The notes under the pieces: generated by a model
The model's database searches: none
Told to the model about the DNA's origin: nothing
Seen by the model: the letters and a program-made list of their open reading frames with translations, nothing else
Shown here: positions 22,854-31,769 of the stretch, piece by piece
How the letters are laid out: each line of letters opens with the position of its first letter
How positions within the stretch are numbered: the first letter of the stretch is position 1
Translations under genes and position numbers: made by a program
Origin: Gammaproteobacteria bacterium
GTDB lineage: Bacteria; Pseudomonadota; Gammaproteobacteria; Arenicellales; CAJQKF01
NCBI GenBank assembly: GCA_030429665.1
Contig: JAUIEZ010000009.1
Span: 1 to 63,597, forward strand
Direction of reading: 5' to 3'
DNA: 63,597 nucleotides

Positions 22854-23549
22854 TCAGCGGTTGATGAACGACATCTCGTAAGTACGTTCGCTGATGTGGA
22901 AACAGGTCAGCCCGAGGGCGGCAAGTTGTTCCACCGACTTGACCGTCCTCTCCAGGGGAATCGTCGCATAGGCATGATGAAACTCCACCAGGAACTGGCC
23001 GATCGGCATCGGTGCGGCGACCAGATCGGCAATCACGTCGTATTCGCCGCCCTCGATATCCATTTTCACCAGGGCAATTCGATCGTGGCCCAGTTTTCGC
23101 GCGATAGTGGACAGCCGGTACACGGGCGCCGTCAGTCCCTCGTCGTCTTCGGTTCCACGATAACGCCTGACGGGCGAGAAGTGGGACGACGTCGCCCTTC
23201 TCGGCGGATAGAAACGCGCCGTACCGTCGTGATCGCCAATACCGAAATCGTGAAACTCAACGCCCTCGGGCAGGTGCTGGTCGCCCATCCAGGCGACGGA
23301 GCGCGGTGTCGGGTCGAAGATATGCACCTGGGCACCGGTCAACCGATGCAGGTCGAGATCGAAGCTGATGTCGGTACCGGCCCCGAACGAGTAGACGACG
23401 CTATGCGCGTCGATACCATCGAGGCACGCGGTCCAGGCGCCGCTGCCCGACCCCACGAGGGTTTTCGCGCAACTGCGCTTCTCGTCGATACCCAGGCGTC
23501 GCAACCGGCGTCGTCGATATCGTTGCTTGAAGCGGCGTAACGTCGACAT
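22854..23549 (-). CDS. FkbM family methyltransferase
   Basis: A SAM-dependent methyltransferase of the FkbM/Methyltransf_21 type, 231 residues from the ATG at 23549. Visible features are the glycine-rich SAM motif VYSFGAGTDISFDLDL, the acidic residue in HIFDPTP, and the family block LVKMDIEGGEYDVI. The substrate cannot be inferred; relatives methylate sugars, lipids and secondary metabolites. The N-terminus is very basic (RFKQRYRRRRLRR). A start 13 codons earlier is possible. Confidence 0.85.
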   Translation of the reverse strand: MSTLRRFKQRYRRRRLRRLGIDEKRSCAKTLVGSGSGAWTACLDGIDAHSVVYSFGAGTDISFDLDLHRLTGAQVHIFDPTPRSVAWMGDQHLPEGVEFHDFGIGDHDGTARFYPPRRATSSHFSPVRRYRGTEDDEGLTAPVYRLSTIARKLGHDRIALVKMDIEGGEYDVIADLVAAPMPIGQFLVEFHHAYATIPLERTVKSVEQLAALGLTCFHISERTYEMSFINR

Positions 23550-23722
23550 GGAACCTATACGACCCGGTTCGCCGGGTGCATCGTCCATGGTCCGCGGGTT
23601 TGCTCAATCGTTCCCGGACGACGCTTCTCGTCGCCAGGGACACGGCGTGACTCGTCGATTCGTCGCGTCGGATGCAAAGAATGGCGCAAGTTCTCGTCCG
23701 CGTTGAACAGCGTGAATCGACC

Positions 23723-24223
23723 CTAATCGATCAACCGCAGCGGTTTTCGCGCGGTAACGTCGACGACCTTGAACTTCCAGCGACGCTTTCCCTCGACCTC
23801 GGAATGTCGTGGCGATACGGGCTGCTCGAACGGCCGCGTGGCGCCCGGTGGCACGTGAACCCGAATGCGCTCCTCGACCTGGGACAAGAGCTCGCATTCC
23901 TCGTCCGGCGTATCGATGTCGGGACAGTCATGCACGCTGAAGCGAATCACCAGGTCGGTCAGGTCATAATGTTCGGATTGGTTGGTGATTTCCCCGCTCG
24001 CCTTGAAGCCGCCGGCATAGTAGGGAACCATCGTCACGTTGCCGACGACGACCTGGGAAGGCTCCAACCGCTCCGGCAATCCTTCCGACGGCGGATCCGA
24101 CGTGTAGTACAAGCCCGCCGCCACGGCCACCAGCACGGCCAGCAGCGAAAACGCCAGTTTTGGGAAACGGGAGGCCGAAGCGATCAACACGAGGGCCAGG
24201 ACAGCCAGCAGGAGCCAGTGCAT
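23723..24223 (-). CDS. Membrane-anchored protein of unknown function
   Basis: A 166-residue protein with two N-terminal hydrophobic helices (about 2-17 and 23-41) and an outer domain from about 55. The domain contains VVGNVTMVPYYAGGFKASGEI and LTDLVIRFSVHDC, a beta-rich pattern like the FxLYD family of extracytoplasmic domains. Two cysteines (in VHDCPD and EEC) may form a disulfide. It is separated by about 170 bases from the FkbM gene on the same strand and diverges from nadA. I do not recognise a characterised homologue. Confidence 0.65.
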   Translation of the reverse strand: MHWLLLAVLALVLIASASRFPKLAFSLLAVLVAVAAGLYYTSDPPSEGLPERLEPSQVVVGNVTMVPYYAGGFKASGEITNQSEHYDLTDLVIRFSVHDCPDIDTPDEECELLSQVEERIRVHVPPGATRPFEQPVSPRHSEVEGKRRWKFKVVDVTARKPLRLID

Positions 24224-24439
24224 CTTGTCAGCGCGAAAAGTGGTCAGTCAATGGCAAGTTGGCGATTGTATCCCAATCCTGTCAATCATTTGCGTTGGAT
24301 GTAAAATGCACCGTCGGGAGCTTCGCAACCCGGTTCGCGACCGGGGGGCGGGGCATCGTACGTGGTCTTGATTGATCCCGTGGGGGCTCCCATTTAACTG
24401 ACAACCGCCTTCGACTGGCACGCCACCTCCGATCTCGCA

Positions 24440-25516
24440 ATGCTGACAACCGCCGAAAAACCTCTTCCAGACAGCCTGGCCGACAGTATTTCCCAGGAAG
24501 CCGCCCTGGCGCGCGGCGTGGTCCACGCCCGGCACGACGGGGCCGAGAGAGTTGCACTGAAGGAGCGCATCAAGCGCGAACTGGCCCGCCAGGACGCGGT
24601 TCTCGTGGCGCACTACTACGTGGACGAGGAGTTGCAGGATCTTGCCGACGAATCCGGTGGATGTGTTGCGGATTCCCTGGAAATGGCCCGATTCGGCTAT
24701 GAGCACGAGGCATCGACGGTCATCGTGGCGGGCGTGCGCTTCATGGGCGAAACCGCCAAGATCCTGAGCCCGGAAAAACGCGTGTTGATGCTGGACAACG
24801 AGGCCAACTGCTCACTCGACATCGGCTGCCCTGCCGACGAGTTCTCGGCGTTTTGCGACGCCCACCCGGATCGCACCGTCGTCGTCTACGCCAATACCAG
24901 CGCCGCCGTGAAGGCGCGCGCCGACTGGGTGGTCACCTCGAGCATCGCGCTGAAGCTGGTGCGACACCTCCACGCCAAGGGAGAGAAGATCCTCTGGGCG
25001 CCCGACCGGTTCCTCGGATCCTACGTGCAGCGCGAGTCGGGCGCCGACATGGTGATGTGGCAGGGTTCGTGCATCGTGCACGAGGAGTTCAAGGCCGACC
25101 TGCTGGTCGACATGATGCGCAAACACCCCGACGCCAAGGTACTGGTGCACCCCGAATCGCCCCCGGAAGTCATTGAAATGGCCGACGTAGTGGGCTCGAC
25201 CAGCCAGATCATCAACGCCGCCCGCACCCTCGACGCGGACACCTTCATCGTTGCCACCGAGGACGGCATTTTTCACAAGATGGCCGAGGCCGCACCGGGC
25301 AAGAAGTTCATCGCCGCCCCCACCGGCGGCGAAGGCGCGACCTGCGTAAGTTGCGCGCACTGTCCGTGGATGAAGATGAACGACCTCGATCGCCTGCTCG
25401 CGGTTCTCGAGAACGGCCAGGGCGAGATTCTCATCGACGAGGACACGAGACGCCGCGCCGAACGTTCCATCAAGCGAATGATCGAGTTCGGCAAGGCGCA
25501 CGCCGGGGCGGACTGA
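24440..25516 (+). CDS. nadA: Quinolinate synthase A
   Basis: [4Fe-4S] enzyme that condenses iminoaspartate and dihydroxyacetone phosphate to quinolinate in NAD synthesis. The 358 residues carry the three cluster cysteines: Cys124 in NCSLDIGCP, one in [12 protein letters not shown], and one in [27 protein letters not shown] lies near residue 57. It stands alone; nadB and nadC are not in the window. Confidence 0.97.
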   Translation: MLTTAEKPLPDSLADSISQEAALARGVVHARHDGAERVALKERIKRELARQDAVLVAHYYVDEELQDLADESGGCVADSLEMARFGYEHEASTVIVAGVRFMGETAKILSPEKRVLMLDNEANCSLDIGCPADEFSAFCDAHPDRTVVVYANTSAAVKARADWVVTSSIALKLVRHLHAKGEKILWAPDRFLGSYVQRESGADMVMWQGSCIVHEEFKADLLVDMMRKHPDAKVLVHPESPPEVIEMADVVGSTSQIINAARTLDADTFIVATEDGIFHKMAEAAPGKKFIAAPTGGEGATCVSCAHCPWMKMNDLDRLLAVLENGQGEILIDEDTRRRAERSIKRMIEFGKAHAGAD

Positions 25517-25611
25517 AACCGCTTCTCGAGCCCGTCGCGCCCGATTCGGAACGAGTGAATTTCAACGCTCCAGCGTCGCGTCGAATCCGACCGCCCAGGT
25601 AACCACGGTCC

Positions 25612-26121
25612 ATGAACACCCGACGGGATTTCGTCATCCGACCCACTCGGGCCATGGATATCGAACAGGTAACCGGGATCTACGCGCTGGAAGTGGCCAC
25701 GGGACGGGCCAGTTTCGAGATCGAGCCGCCAGGCGTGGAGGAAATGACTTCTCGCTACGAGAAGTTGCTGGAGGCCGGCTACAGCCACCTCGTCGCGTGC
25801 CGCGGCGACACCGTCCTCGGCTACGCCTACACGAGCAGTTACCGGCCGCGAGTCGCCTACCGCTTCACGGTGGAGAATTCTGTCTACGTTCGCCGGGACG
25901 CCCGCGGCAGCGGCATTGCCACGGCGCTGCTGACGGCCCTGATCGAAGACTGCCGGAACAAGCCGTTCAGGCAAATGATCGCCGTCATCGGCGACAGCGC
26001 CAACGCCGCGTCCATCGCGCTGCACCGAAAGCTCGGGTTTCGCGAAGTCGGCGTGCTGAAAGACGTCGGCTACAAGTTCGACGAGTGGTTGGACACGGTG
26101 TTGATGCAAAGGCCGTTGTAA
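25612..26121 (+). CDS. GNAT acetyltransferase, phosphinothricin/MddA type
   Basis: A 169-residue N-acetyltransferase. FVIRPTRAMDIEQVTGIYALEV and YAYTSSYRPRVAYRFTVENSVYV match the phosphinothricin/methionine sulfone acetyltransferase group, and the acetyl-CoA loop is RRDARGSGIATALL. The C-terminus has ASIALHRKLGFREVGVLKDVGYKF. Relatives acetylate glufosinate-like compounds or methionine derivatives; the natural substrate here is unknown. It faces the zinc peptidase gene, with a hairpin between them. Confidence 0.88.
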   Translation: MNTRRDFVIRPTRAMDIEQVTGIYALEVATGRASFEIEPPGVEEMTSRYEKLLEAGYSHLVACRGDTVLGYAYTSSYRPRVAYRFTVENSVYVRRDARGSGIATALLTALIEDCRNKPFRQMIAVIGDSANAASIALHRKLGFREVGVLKDVGYKFDEWLDTVLMQRPL

Positions 26122-26134
26122 GGCCGTGCCGCGC

Positions 26135-26152
26135 GCCCGGCATCCGCCGGGC
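26135..26152. terminator. Hairpin between convergent genes
   Basis: GCCCGGC (26135-26141) and GCCGGGC (26146-26152) form a 7-bp perfect stem with a 4-base loop in the 30-base gap between two converging genes. There is no U-tract on either side, so termination here is only suggested by position. Confidence 0.35.
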
Positions 26153-27039
26153 TAGACCGAATTGGTCGAAAACGAATCGCAGTCGGCGACCGTGCGCCCT
26201 TCCATGCCCCGCCTGAACCAGCGCATGCGCTGCTCGGAGGTGCCGTGAGTGAAGCTGTCGGGCGAGATGCGGCCGGTGGACTGCTGCTGCAACCGGTCGT
26301 CGCCGATGGCCGACGCCGCGGTCAGCGCCTCTTCCACGTCGCCCTGCTCGAGGATGTCCCGGGCGCGGTCCGCGTGAGCGGCCCACACGCCCGCCAGGCA
26401 GTCGGCCTGCAGTTCCAGTCGCACGGACAAGGCATTCGCCTGGGCCGGTCCGACGCCCTGCTGGGCCTGGCGCACCTGCGTCGAAATACCGAGCAGGTTT
26501 TGCACGTGATGCCCCACCTCGTGGGCGATCACGTAAGCCTGGGCGAAGTCGCCCGGCGCGCCGAAGCGCCGCTTCAGGTCGTCGTAAAACGACAGGTCGA
26601 TATAAACCTTCCGGTCTCCCGGACAGTAGAACGGACCCATCGCGGACTGCGCGAAACCGCACGCCGACTGAACGTAACCGGAAAACAACACCAGCGTCGG
26701 CTCCTCGTAGCGCCCACCGCCGGCTTCGAAGATGGCATGCCAGCTGTCCTCGGTATCGGCAAGCACCACCGAAACGAATTCCGCGAGCCGATTCTCTTCC
26801 TCGCTAAGCGGCCTCGAAGTGCTGCCGGTGTCCATGGGAATGCCCGAACCGCCCTGCATCAGGATGGTCGGATCGATGCCGAAGTAAAGCGCGGCAATGA
26901 TCAGAACGATGGTGCCGATTCCGCCGCCCGCGGTTCGACGCCCAACGCGAATTCGCCGCCCGCCGCGTGGAAAGCCGAAACCCCGGCCGCCACGGCGGTC
27001 TTCCACGTTGCTGCTCCGCCGCCTGCCGCGCCACCTCAC
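26152..27039 (-). CDS. ypfJ: Neutral zinc metallopeptidase, YpfJ family
   Basis: A 295-residue membrane-anchored predicted zinc peptidase. The N-terminus is basic (WRGRRRSSNVEDRRGG), followed by one helix at about 41-57 and an outer domain with the zinc motif HEVGHH at 173-178. The third ligand is probably the Glu of LELQADCLAG. The block CGFAQSAMGPFYCPGDRKVYIDLSF is typical of the family. Substrates are unknown. The start is GTG at 27039. Confidence 0.92.
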   Translation of the reverse strand: MRWRGRRRSSNVEDRRGGRGFGFPRGGRRIRVGRRTAGGGIGTIVLIIAALYFGIDPTILMQGGSGIPMDTGSTSRPLSEEENRLAEFVSVVLADTEDSWHAIFEAGGGRYEEPTLVLFSGYVQSACGFAQSAMGPFYCPGDRKVYIDLSFYDDLKRRFGAPGDFAQAYVIAHEVGHHVQNLLGISTQVRQAQQGVGPAQANALSVRLELQADCLAGVWAAHADRARDILEQGDVEEALTAASAIGDDRLQQQSTGRISPDSFTHGTSEQRMRWFRRGMEGRTVADCDSFSTNSV

Positions 27040-27081
27040 GGCCGGCGCCCCGTCATCGGGATCACCGGGACAAGCAGCCGG

Positions 27082-27468
27082 TTACTCCGGCTCGCCCTGC
27101 CAGAGCATCTCGTATCCCACTTCGTACGTTTTCGAGCAATAGGCGAGCAGTTCCGAGAATTTCTTGTTGAATGTCGCGTCCGCGTGCGACTTCTCGTGCT
27201 GATCGAAGGACTTCCAGTAGGTCAGGATGGCGATATGGTCCTCGGCAGCCTCGACGTCGCCCATGCTGCCCTCGTCGGAAACGAAGCCACTGAACCGGAA
27301 CACCTGTCCGCCGATGAATCCGCCTTCATCGTTGCCGTAGGTATTCTTGACCACGTTGCACATCTCGCCCAGCGCCAGTTCCACGTCGGAGACGTCGACG
27401 CCTTCTTTCAGCTTGACCACGTTGAACAACATGACACTGCCGAAGGGTATGGTGATTGGTCCGAACAT
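27082..27468 (-). CDS. ABM/Dabb-like ferredoxin-fold protein
   Basis: A 128-residue protein that I place, with caution, in the dimeric alpha-beta barrel group (antibiotic biosynthesis monooxygenase-like). The clue is AEDHIAILTYWKSFDQHEKSHAD followed by a helix FNKKFSELLAY, the usual end of that fold. The N-terminal strand is VMLFNVVKLKEGVD. No catalytic residues are recognised. It lies between the zinc peptidase and the TusE-like gene, all on the minus strand, but gaps of about 40-70 bases leave co-transcription uncertain. Confidence 0.6.
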   Translation of the reverse strand: MFGPITIPFGSVMLFNVVKLKEGVDVSDVELALGEMCNVVKNTYGNDEGGFIGGQVFRFSGFVSDEGSMGDVEAAEDHIAILTYWKSFDQHEKSHADATFNKKFSELLAYCSKTYEVGYEMLWQGEPE

Positions 27469-27536
27469 AATCTCCCATCAAAAAGTTGTGCGTGAAAATT
27501 AAAGTCACTCGCGAGCATCTGGCCCGCCGGTGACCG

Positions 27537-27893
27537 CTATTGAACGCTCCCGAATGACGTGTCGGTGCTGCCCGCCGGCGCCCTCAATCCGGCAAGCCGG
27601 CAACCCTGCGCCACCGGCCCGGCGGGCAGAATCCGGTACAGGTAGCGAATGCCGCCGCGGGAATGAAAATGCTCGTCCAGGGCATCGTGTATGGTGCGAA
27701 CCCCCGGATCCTCGGCGCGCGAGAACAATCGTTGCAACGCGCGTATCACCTCCCAGTGATCTTCGCTCATCTCGAGATTCTCCGCTTCCGCGAATCGTTC
27801 GGCCTGTACCGGCGTCCAACCCGCCGGCGCATCGGGAAAGCCCGGGGCGCGGTTGTCGCCTGGATGCAGAATATCGTTCATCGACTCGGCCAT
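27537..27893 (-). CDS. TusE/DsrC-family protein lacking the C-terminal active cysteine
   Basis: A 118-residue protein starting MAESMNDILHPGDN, with a good ribosome site (GAGGTG) upstream. The DsrC/TusE signature is clear: EMSEDHWEVIRALQRLF, then IRYLYRILPAGPVAQGCRLAGLRAP. Family members carry sulfur on a cysteine at the second-last position (CysA); DsrC has another about ten residues earlier (CysB). Here CysB is present in QGCRLAGL, but where CysA should be the sequence reads PAGSTDTSFGSVQ, with serine instead and a short extra tail. It therefore cannot act as a normal TusE sulfur carrier. It may be a regulatory RspA-type relative or a diverged protein. Confidence 0.8.
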   Translation of the reverse strand: MAESMNDILHPGDNRAPGFPDAPAGWTPVQAERFAEAENLEMSEDHWEVIRALQRLFSRAEDPGVRTIHDALDEHFHSRGGIRYLYRILPAGPVAQGCRLAGLRAPAGSTDTSFGSVQ

Positions 27894-28037
27894 GACGTAC
27901 ACCTCGCAGCGAGTGGCGTTTTCGACGACGGACGAAAAACTATAACGACTATCATCGGGACTGGCAAACCGGCGCGCCTCGCCTGCTGCGGTAGAATTCG
28001 TAGCATTGGCGAACCGACTTCCCGAGGTGACCGAGCG

Positions 28038-29342
28038 ATGTTCGACTCCTACCTGCCCTTTGATGAAAATCATGAGTGCGTGTTCCAGGTGGACCCGCGC
28101 CCGATCAAGTTCGGGCCCGGCGCCGCCGCCGAACTCGGCAGCGACGCCCGTACGCTCGGCATGCGACGCGCGGCCGTCTTCACCGACGCACGCACGCGCG
28201 ACCTGCCGGCAACCGAACGCGCCCTCGCGTCGCTGACCGACAGCGGCGTCGACTACGCCGTGTTCGACGAGACACGGGTCGAGCCCACGGACAAGTCCTT
28301 CCTGGCCGCCGCCGCGTTCATGAATCGCCAGGGTTTCGATGGCATCGTCTCCATCGGTGGGGGATCGGTAATCGACACCGCGAAGGCCGCCAACCTGTTC
28401 TGCTGCCACCCGGCGGACTTCCTCCACTACGTCAATCCGCCCATCGGCGCCGGGCGTCCCGTGCCCGGACCCCTGCTGCCGCACATCGCCTGCCCCACCA
28501 CCGCCGGGACGGGCAGCGAGTCGACGGCGGTCGCCGTATTCGATCTCTCCGAGCAGCACCTGAAAACCGGCATCTCGTCGAAGCGCCTCAAGCCGGACCT
28601 CGGCCTGATCGATCCCGAGTTCACCTACGACTTGCCGCCGCTGGTTACCGCGTCCACCGGCTTCGACGTGCTCACCCACGCCATCGAGAGCTATACCGCG
28701 GTGCCCTACAGCCGCCGCGAGCGCTGCGCCGACCCGGCCGCGCGGCCGCCCTACCAAGGCGCCAACCCGCATAGCGACGCGGGCAGCATGGAAGCGATTC
28801 GCCTGGGCGGCCGCTACCTGCTGCGGGCGGTCAACGAGCCCGGCGACACCGAGGCGCGCATCGCGGTGATGTACGCCGCGACCCTGGCCGGCATCAGCTT
28901 CGGCAACGCCGGCGTTCACATTCCCCATGCCATGAGTTACTCGGTGGCCGGCAAGATCCGCGATTACTTTCCCGAGGGCTGGCCGGACGATCACAGCATG
29001 TGCCCGCACGGCCTCTCGGTGATCGTCAACGCGCCGGCGGCGTTTCGCCTGACCGGACCGTCCGGCCCGGGCCGCCACCTCGCCGTCGCCGAGGCACTCG
29101 GCGCCGATGTATCCGGTGCCGGAGAGGAAGAGGCCGGCGAGTTACTCGCCGGACGGCTCATCGAGATGATGCGCGCCTGCGGCGTCCCCAACGGGCTCGC
29201 CGGCCTGAATTACGACGAGAGCGACGCGGCCGACCTTGCCGAGGGCGCTTTCAAGCAGCAGCGACTGCTGAAGTTGTCTCCCGTTGCCGTCGACGTGACG
29301 ACGCTCGAATCGCTGTACCGGGACGCCATGCGATACTGGTAG
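28038..29342 (+). CDS. Iron-containing alcohol dehydrogenase, hydroxyacid-oxoacid transhydrogenase type
   Basis: A 434-residue type III alcohol dehydrogenase. VDPRPIKFGPGAAAELG, the nucleotide motif GGGSVIDTAKA, PTTAGTGSESTAV, and the metal-site block FDVLTHAIESYTAVPYSRR match the ADHFE1/HOT branch, which moves a hydride between 4-hydroxybutyrate and 2-oxoglutarate. HIPHAMSYSVAG supplies another metal-ligand histidine. The ATG at 28038 was chosen from this conserved N-terminus. The gene diverges from the TusE-like gene; the substrate here is inferred from family only. Confidence 0.88.
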   Translation: MFDSYLPFDENHECVFQVDPRPIKFGPGAAAELGSDARTLGMRRAAVFTDARTRDLPATERALASLTDSGVDYAVFDETRVEPTDKSFLAAAAFMNRQGFDGIVSIGGGSVIDTAKAANLFCCHPADFLHYVNPPIGAGRPVPGPLLPHIACPTTAGTGSESTAVAVFDLSEQHLKTGISSKRLKPDLGLIDPEFTYDLPPLVTASTGFDVLTHAIESYTAVPYSRRERCADPAARPPYQGANPHSDAGSMEAIRLGGRYLLRAVNEPGDTEARIAVMYAATLAGISFGNAGVHIPHAMSYSVAGKIRDYFPEGWPDDHSMCPHGLSVIVNAPAAFRLTGPSGPGRHLAVAEALGADVSGAGEEEAGELLAGRLIEMMRACGVPNGLAGLNYDESDAADLAEGAFKQQRLLKLSPVAVDVTTLESLYRDAMRYW

Positions 29343-29389
29343 CCTGGACAGTCGAACTTCGCCCCGGGATTCATCCCGGAAGCAACCGT

Positions 29390-29881
29390 TTATTGCGCAA
29401 CACCGGTTTCCGACGCCACCCGCTCGAACAGGGAATTGAAAAAGGCGGCATCTTCCGGGTCGAGACCTCGATGCCCCGGCAGGAACTTCGCCGCCGACTG
29501 GCCCGAATCGCGGCCAGTCAGGACACCGTCCTGTAGAACCAGGCTCTCGCGCACGAAATCGGCGGCGCGGCCGTGGCACTGCCCGCACGATTCCCGGAAT
29601 CGTGGTGCGTTCGACACCTGTGCCAGTAGCATGGCGTACACTCGCCCGACTTCACCACCCGGCGGATAGTGATGCTCCAGGAACTGCCGAACGTCCCGAA
29701 CCGGGTGCCGTCCCACCAGTTTCCCGTCCTCCACGCCGAGATACTTGCGCGCGAAGTCGCCGGCGTGTCCGTGGCACTCCTCGCATCGACTCTCCCAGAT
29801 CCGGTGAAGATCGGCGGCGAGCACATCATGGGAAAGCGCGAAAACGAGCGACAGCAACAGGTAGCCGATGGTGATCTTCAT
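29390..29881 (-). CDS. Dihaem c-type cytochrome with internal duplication
   Basis: A 163-residue exported protein: signal peptide (about 1-22) and two CXXCH haem sites, CEECH at 33-37 and CGQCH at 98-102. The two haem sites head matching stretches, CHGHAGDFARKYLGVEDGKL and CHGRAADFVRESLVLQDGVL, each followed by LxGR and FLxxH, so the gene arose by internal duplication. No distal axial ligand is certain; the His in FLEHH and FLPGH are candidates. It is probably a periplasmic electron carrier. It converges with the alcohol dehydrogenase gene. Confidence 0.85.
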   Translation of the reverse strand: MKITIGYLLLSLVFALSHDVLAADLHRIWESRCEECHGHAGDFARKYLGVEDGKLVGRHPVRDVRQFLEHHYPPGGEVGRVYAMLLAQVSNAPRFRESCGQCHGRAADFVRESLVLQDGVLTGRDSGQSAAKFLPGHRGLDPEDAAFFNSLFERVASETGVAQ

Positions 29882-30144
29882 CTGGCGCGTCCGGAGGTAG
29901 AGCCGAGTACATCACCGATTCTGGCCCAACATAGTGATGTCCGGCAATCCGGCGCGCGACCGCCTGGGAACAAGCAGTCCGTCGGGCAGGGCCTCATTGC
30001 CCATCGAGCCCGGCCGGTCGTTGATGCTGTCGTTTCCTTGACAGCCGTCACGGCGCGCGACGACTCGGGCTGCTAACTTGAATGTCCATCGCGGCAGCTA
30101 CCGCATCGTGGCGGCCGCCAACCCGCGAATGCCCCGGAGGTATC

Positions 30145-30717
30145 ATGCGTAGGAAGCCAATCTTGTTTTTCGCACTCGTTTGCCCGGTGCTTCTGTACAC
30201 CGCACGCGCCGACGACACGGCGCTGCTCGAGGAAGCCCGCAACGTGGCCGCCGCAATGCCGCCCAAGCTCATGAGCGTCCTGCAGGAGGAGATCGCCCGC
30301 GGCGGCCCCGAAGGCGCGATCTCCGCGTGCAGCGAGAAGGCCCCGGCAATGGCCAAGGCCGCGTCCGAGAAAACGGGCTGGTCCATTCGACGGGTGAGCC
30401 TGAAAAACCGCAACCCCAAGGCCGTGCCCGACGACTGGGAGCGCGCGGTCCTCGAAGAATTCGATCGCCTGGCAGCATCGGGGACAGACCCCAAGGCGCT
30501 GGAGAAGGCGGAAACGGTCGTCATCGACGGCGCGCGCACGTACAGATACATGAAAGCCCTGCCGACCCGCGAACTGTGCCTGAACTGCCATGGAAAACGC
30601 GAACAGATGTCGGAAGACGTGCTCGCCAAGCTCGAGGCACTCTATCCGAACGATCTCGCCACGGGCTACGACGTCGGGCAGATACGCGGCGCTATCACGA
30701 TAAAGAAACCGCTCTAG
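30145..30717 (+). CDS. DUF3365 periplasmic c-type haem protein
   Basis: A 190-residue protein starting MRRKPILFFALV at an ATG with GGAGG upstream. After the signal peptide (about 1-22) comes a DUF3365/Tll0287-like domain: GAISACSEKAPAMAKAASEKTGWSI in the middle and one haem-binding CLNCH at 145-149. IRGAITIKKPL closes the domain. Family members are periplasmic haem sensors or electron carriers. It diverges from the dihaem cytochrome, and the two may share a redox role. Confidence 0.88.
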   Translation: MRRKPILFFALVCPVLLYTARADDTALLEEARNVAAAMPPKLMSVLQEEIARGGPEGAISACSEKAPAMAKAASEKTGWSIRRVSLKNRNPKAVPDDWERAVLEEFDRLAASGTDPKALEKAETVVIDGARTYRYMKALPTRELCLNCHGKREQMSEDVLAKLEALYPNDLATGYDVGQIRGAITIKKPL

Positions 30718-31155
30718 GCAGGTGCCGGCCGCGGCCCGCGACGCCGCGGCCGGGCCGGGACACGCTTAGACCCGAATCAAGCGGGCGACGACGCCGATTG
30801 CCGGCGGAGGCGTCGGGCGCCCAAAGACCGCTGGATATTGACCGGGCACAATCGCCGCCGGGCGTGGTTCCTGTCGGCCAGTGACGAGGCGCCCATATGC
30901 CCGGTTACGATGCGTCGCTGAATCGACGCCACGACGTCGATGTTATCGAGTGTCCGCCGTTCTCGCGTCTACCCGCGTTCTCCCATTTTCTCACTCAAGC
31001 ATTCGACCGGACCCGGCGTTGACTGTTCTTGCAGTATTCTCTGGACACGTGAACTTGATTCTCCCTCGAAGGCGTCGAAATCACCGCGATCGTTCATCTT
31101 CGGTACCGGTGGACTCGACCGGTCTGCCTTGTCCAATTCCCGTGCCAATACCCGA
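30718..31155. other. Intergenic region between the DUF3365 gene and the RHS remnant
   Basis: No gene is supported here. An 11-bp GC-rich inverted repeat, CCGGCCGCGGC (30725-30735) and GCCGCGGCCGG (30743-30753), lies just past the DUF3365 stop and may end its transcript, though no U-tract follows. The rest shows no codon bias on either strand. Confidence 0.4.
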
Positions 31156-31536
31156 CTACCCCGACATCCCGCATGTCTCGGTCGGATCGGCGAGATGTTC
31201 GTCGAACCCCCAACCGATCACCTTTCTCGTCGATCGTTCGACGTCGAAGTAGTAGTAGCAATAGTAGTCAAACCGCGGCCGCTTGAAGTGATACCGGTCC
31301 GTCGTCTCGTCGAGTTTCTCGATGTTCGTCAGGTGTTCGACGTTCGCCGGACGGTAGAGCGAGAATTTTGGATCATTGTAAGTATCAATAGTACGCCCCA
31401 TCTTTACATACGTATTCATTCCGCGTTTAAACTGCTCGTGCGCGCTGTAAAATGCCAGGCAGCCGCCCAACGCCAGCACAATCGACAGAATCATCACCAA
31501 TCGCAAGTGCTTCAATATCGTCATTTCCCGCTTCAT
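31156..31536 (-). CDS. Small lipoprotein next to the RHS remnant
   Basis: A 126-residue protein with a lipoprotein signal: LRLVMILSIVLALGGC with lipid-site Cys26. The rest is polar and aromatic, with a run YYCYYYFDVE near residue 92. I do not recognise a family. Its start codon overlaps the stop of the 75-codon gene before it by 4 bases, so the two are probably translated together. Position behind an RHS C-terminus suggests a former cargo or immunity gene, but nothing in the sequence proves that. Confidence 0.55.
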   Translation of the reverse strand: MKREMTILKHLRLVMILSIVLALGGCLAFYSAHEQFKRGMNTYVKMGRTIDTYNDPKFSLYRPANVEHLTNIEKLDETTDRYHFKRPRFDYYCYYYFDVERSTRKVIGWGFDEHLADPTETCGMSG

Positions 31537-31760
31537 CTTCGTTCCTTCGCTTCGTCCACCGTGAGATAAATCCCCATCGGCACGCCGGCCGTCAATCCTA
31601 GCCCCACTGCGCCTGCCGCCGGCAACATGGCCGGCACGTTGCCTATGGTGCGAAGCCAGGAGTCCTGCTCGCCCGCCAGCCGATCGAATCCCATCTGCAT
31701 CCAGTCGTGTATCTTCGATGTCGCCTGCATTCCCGGTAACGTGCCGATCGTTCGTGACAC
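31533..31760 (-). CDS. Small hypothetical protein coupled to the lipoprotein gene
   Basis: A 75-residue frame starting 9 bases after the RHS stop. It contains a hydrophobic segment AMLPAAGAVGLGLTAGVPMGIYL (about 44-66). The end overlaps the lipoprotein start (ATGA). No family is recognised. It could be an immunity-like membrane protein or a frame without function. Confidence 0.4.
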   Translation of the reverse strand: MSRTIGTLPGMQATSKIHDWMQMGFDRLAGEQDSWLRTIGNVPAMLPAAGAVGLGLTAGVPMGIYLTVDEAKERR

Positions 31761-31769
31761 CGACCCGCC

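Noticed and set aside
30881..31569. Overlapping plus-strand frames of 123 and 209 codons opposite the lipoprotein gene
   Set aside because: No recognisable domain or ribosome site; the minus-strand lipoprotein with a lipobox explains the coding signal.
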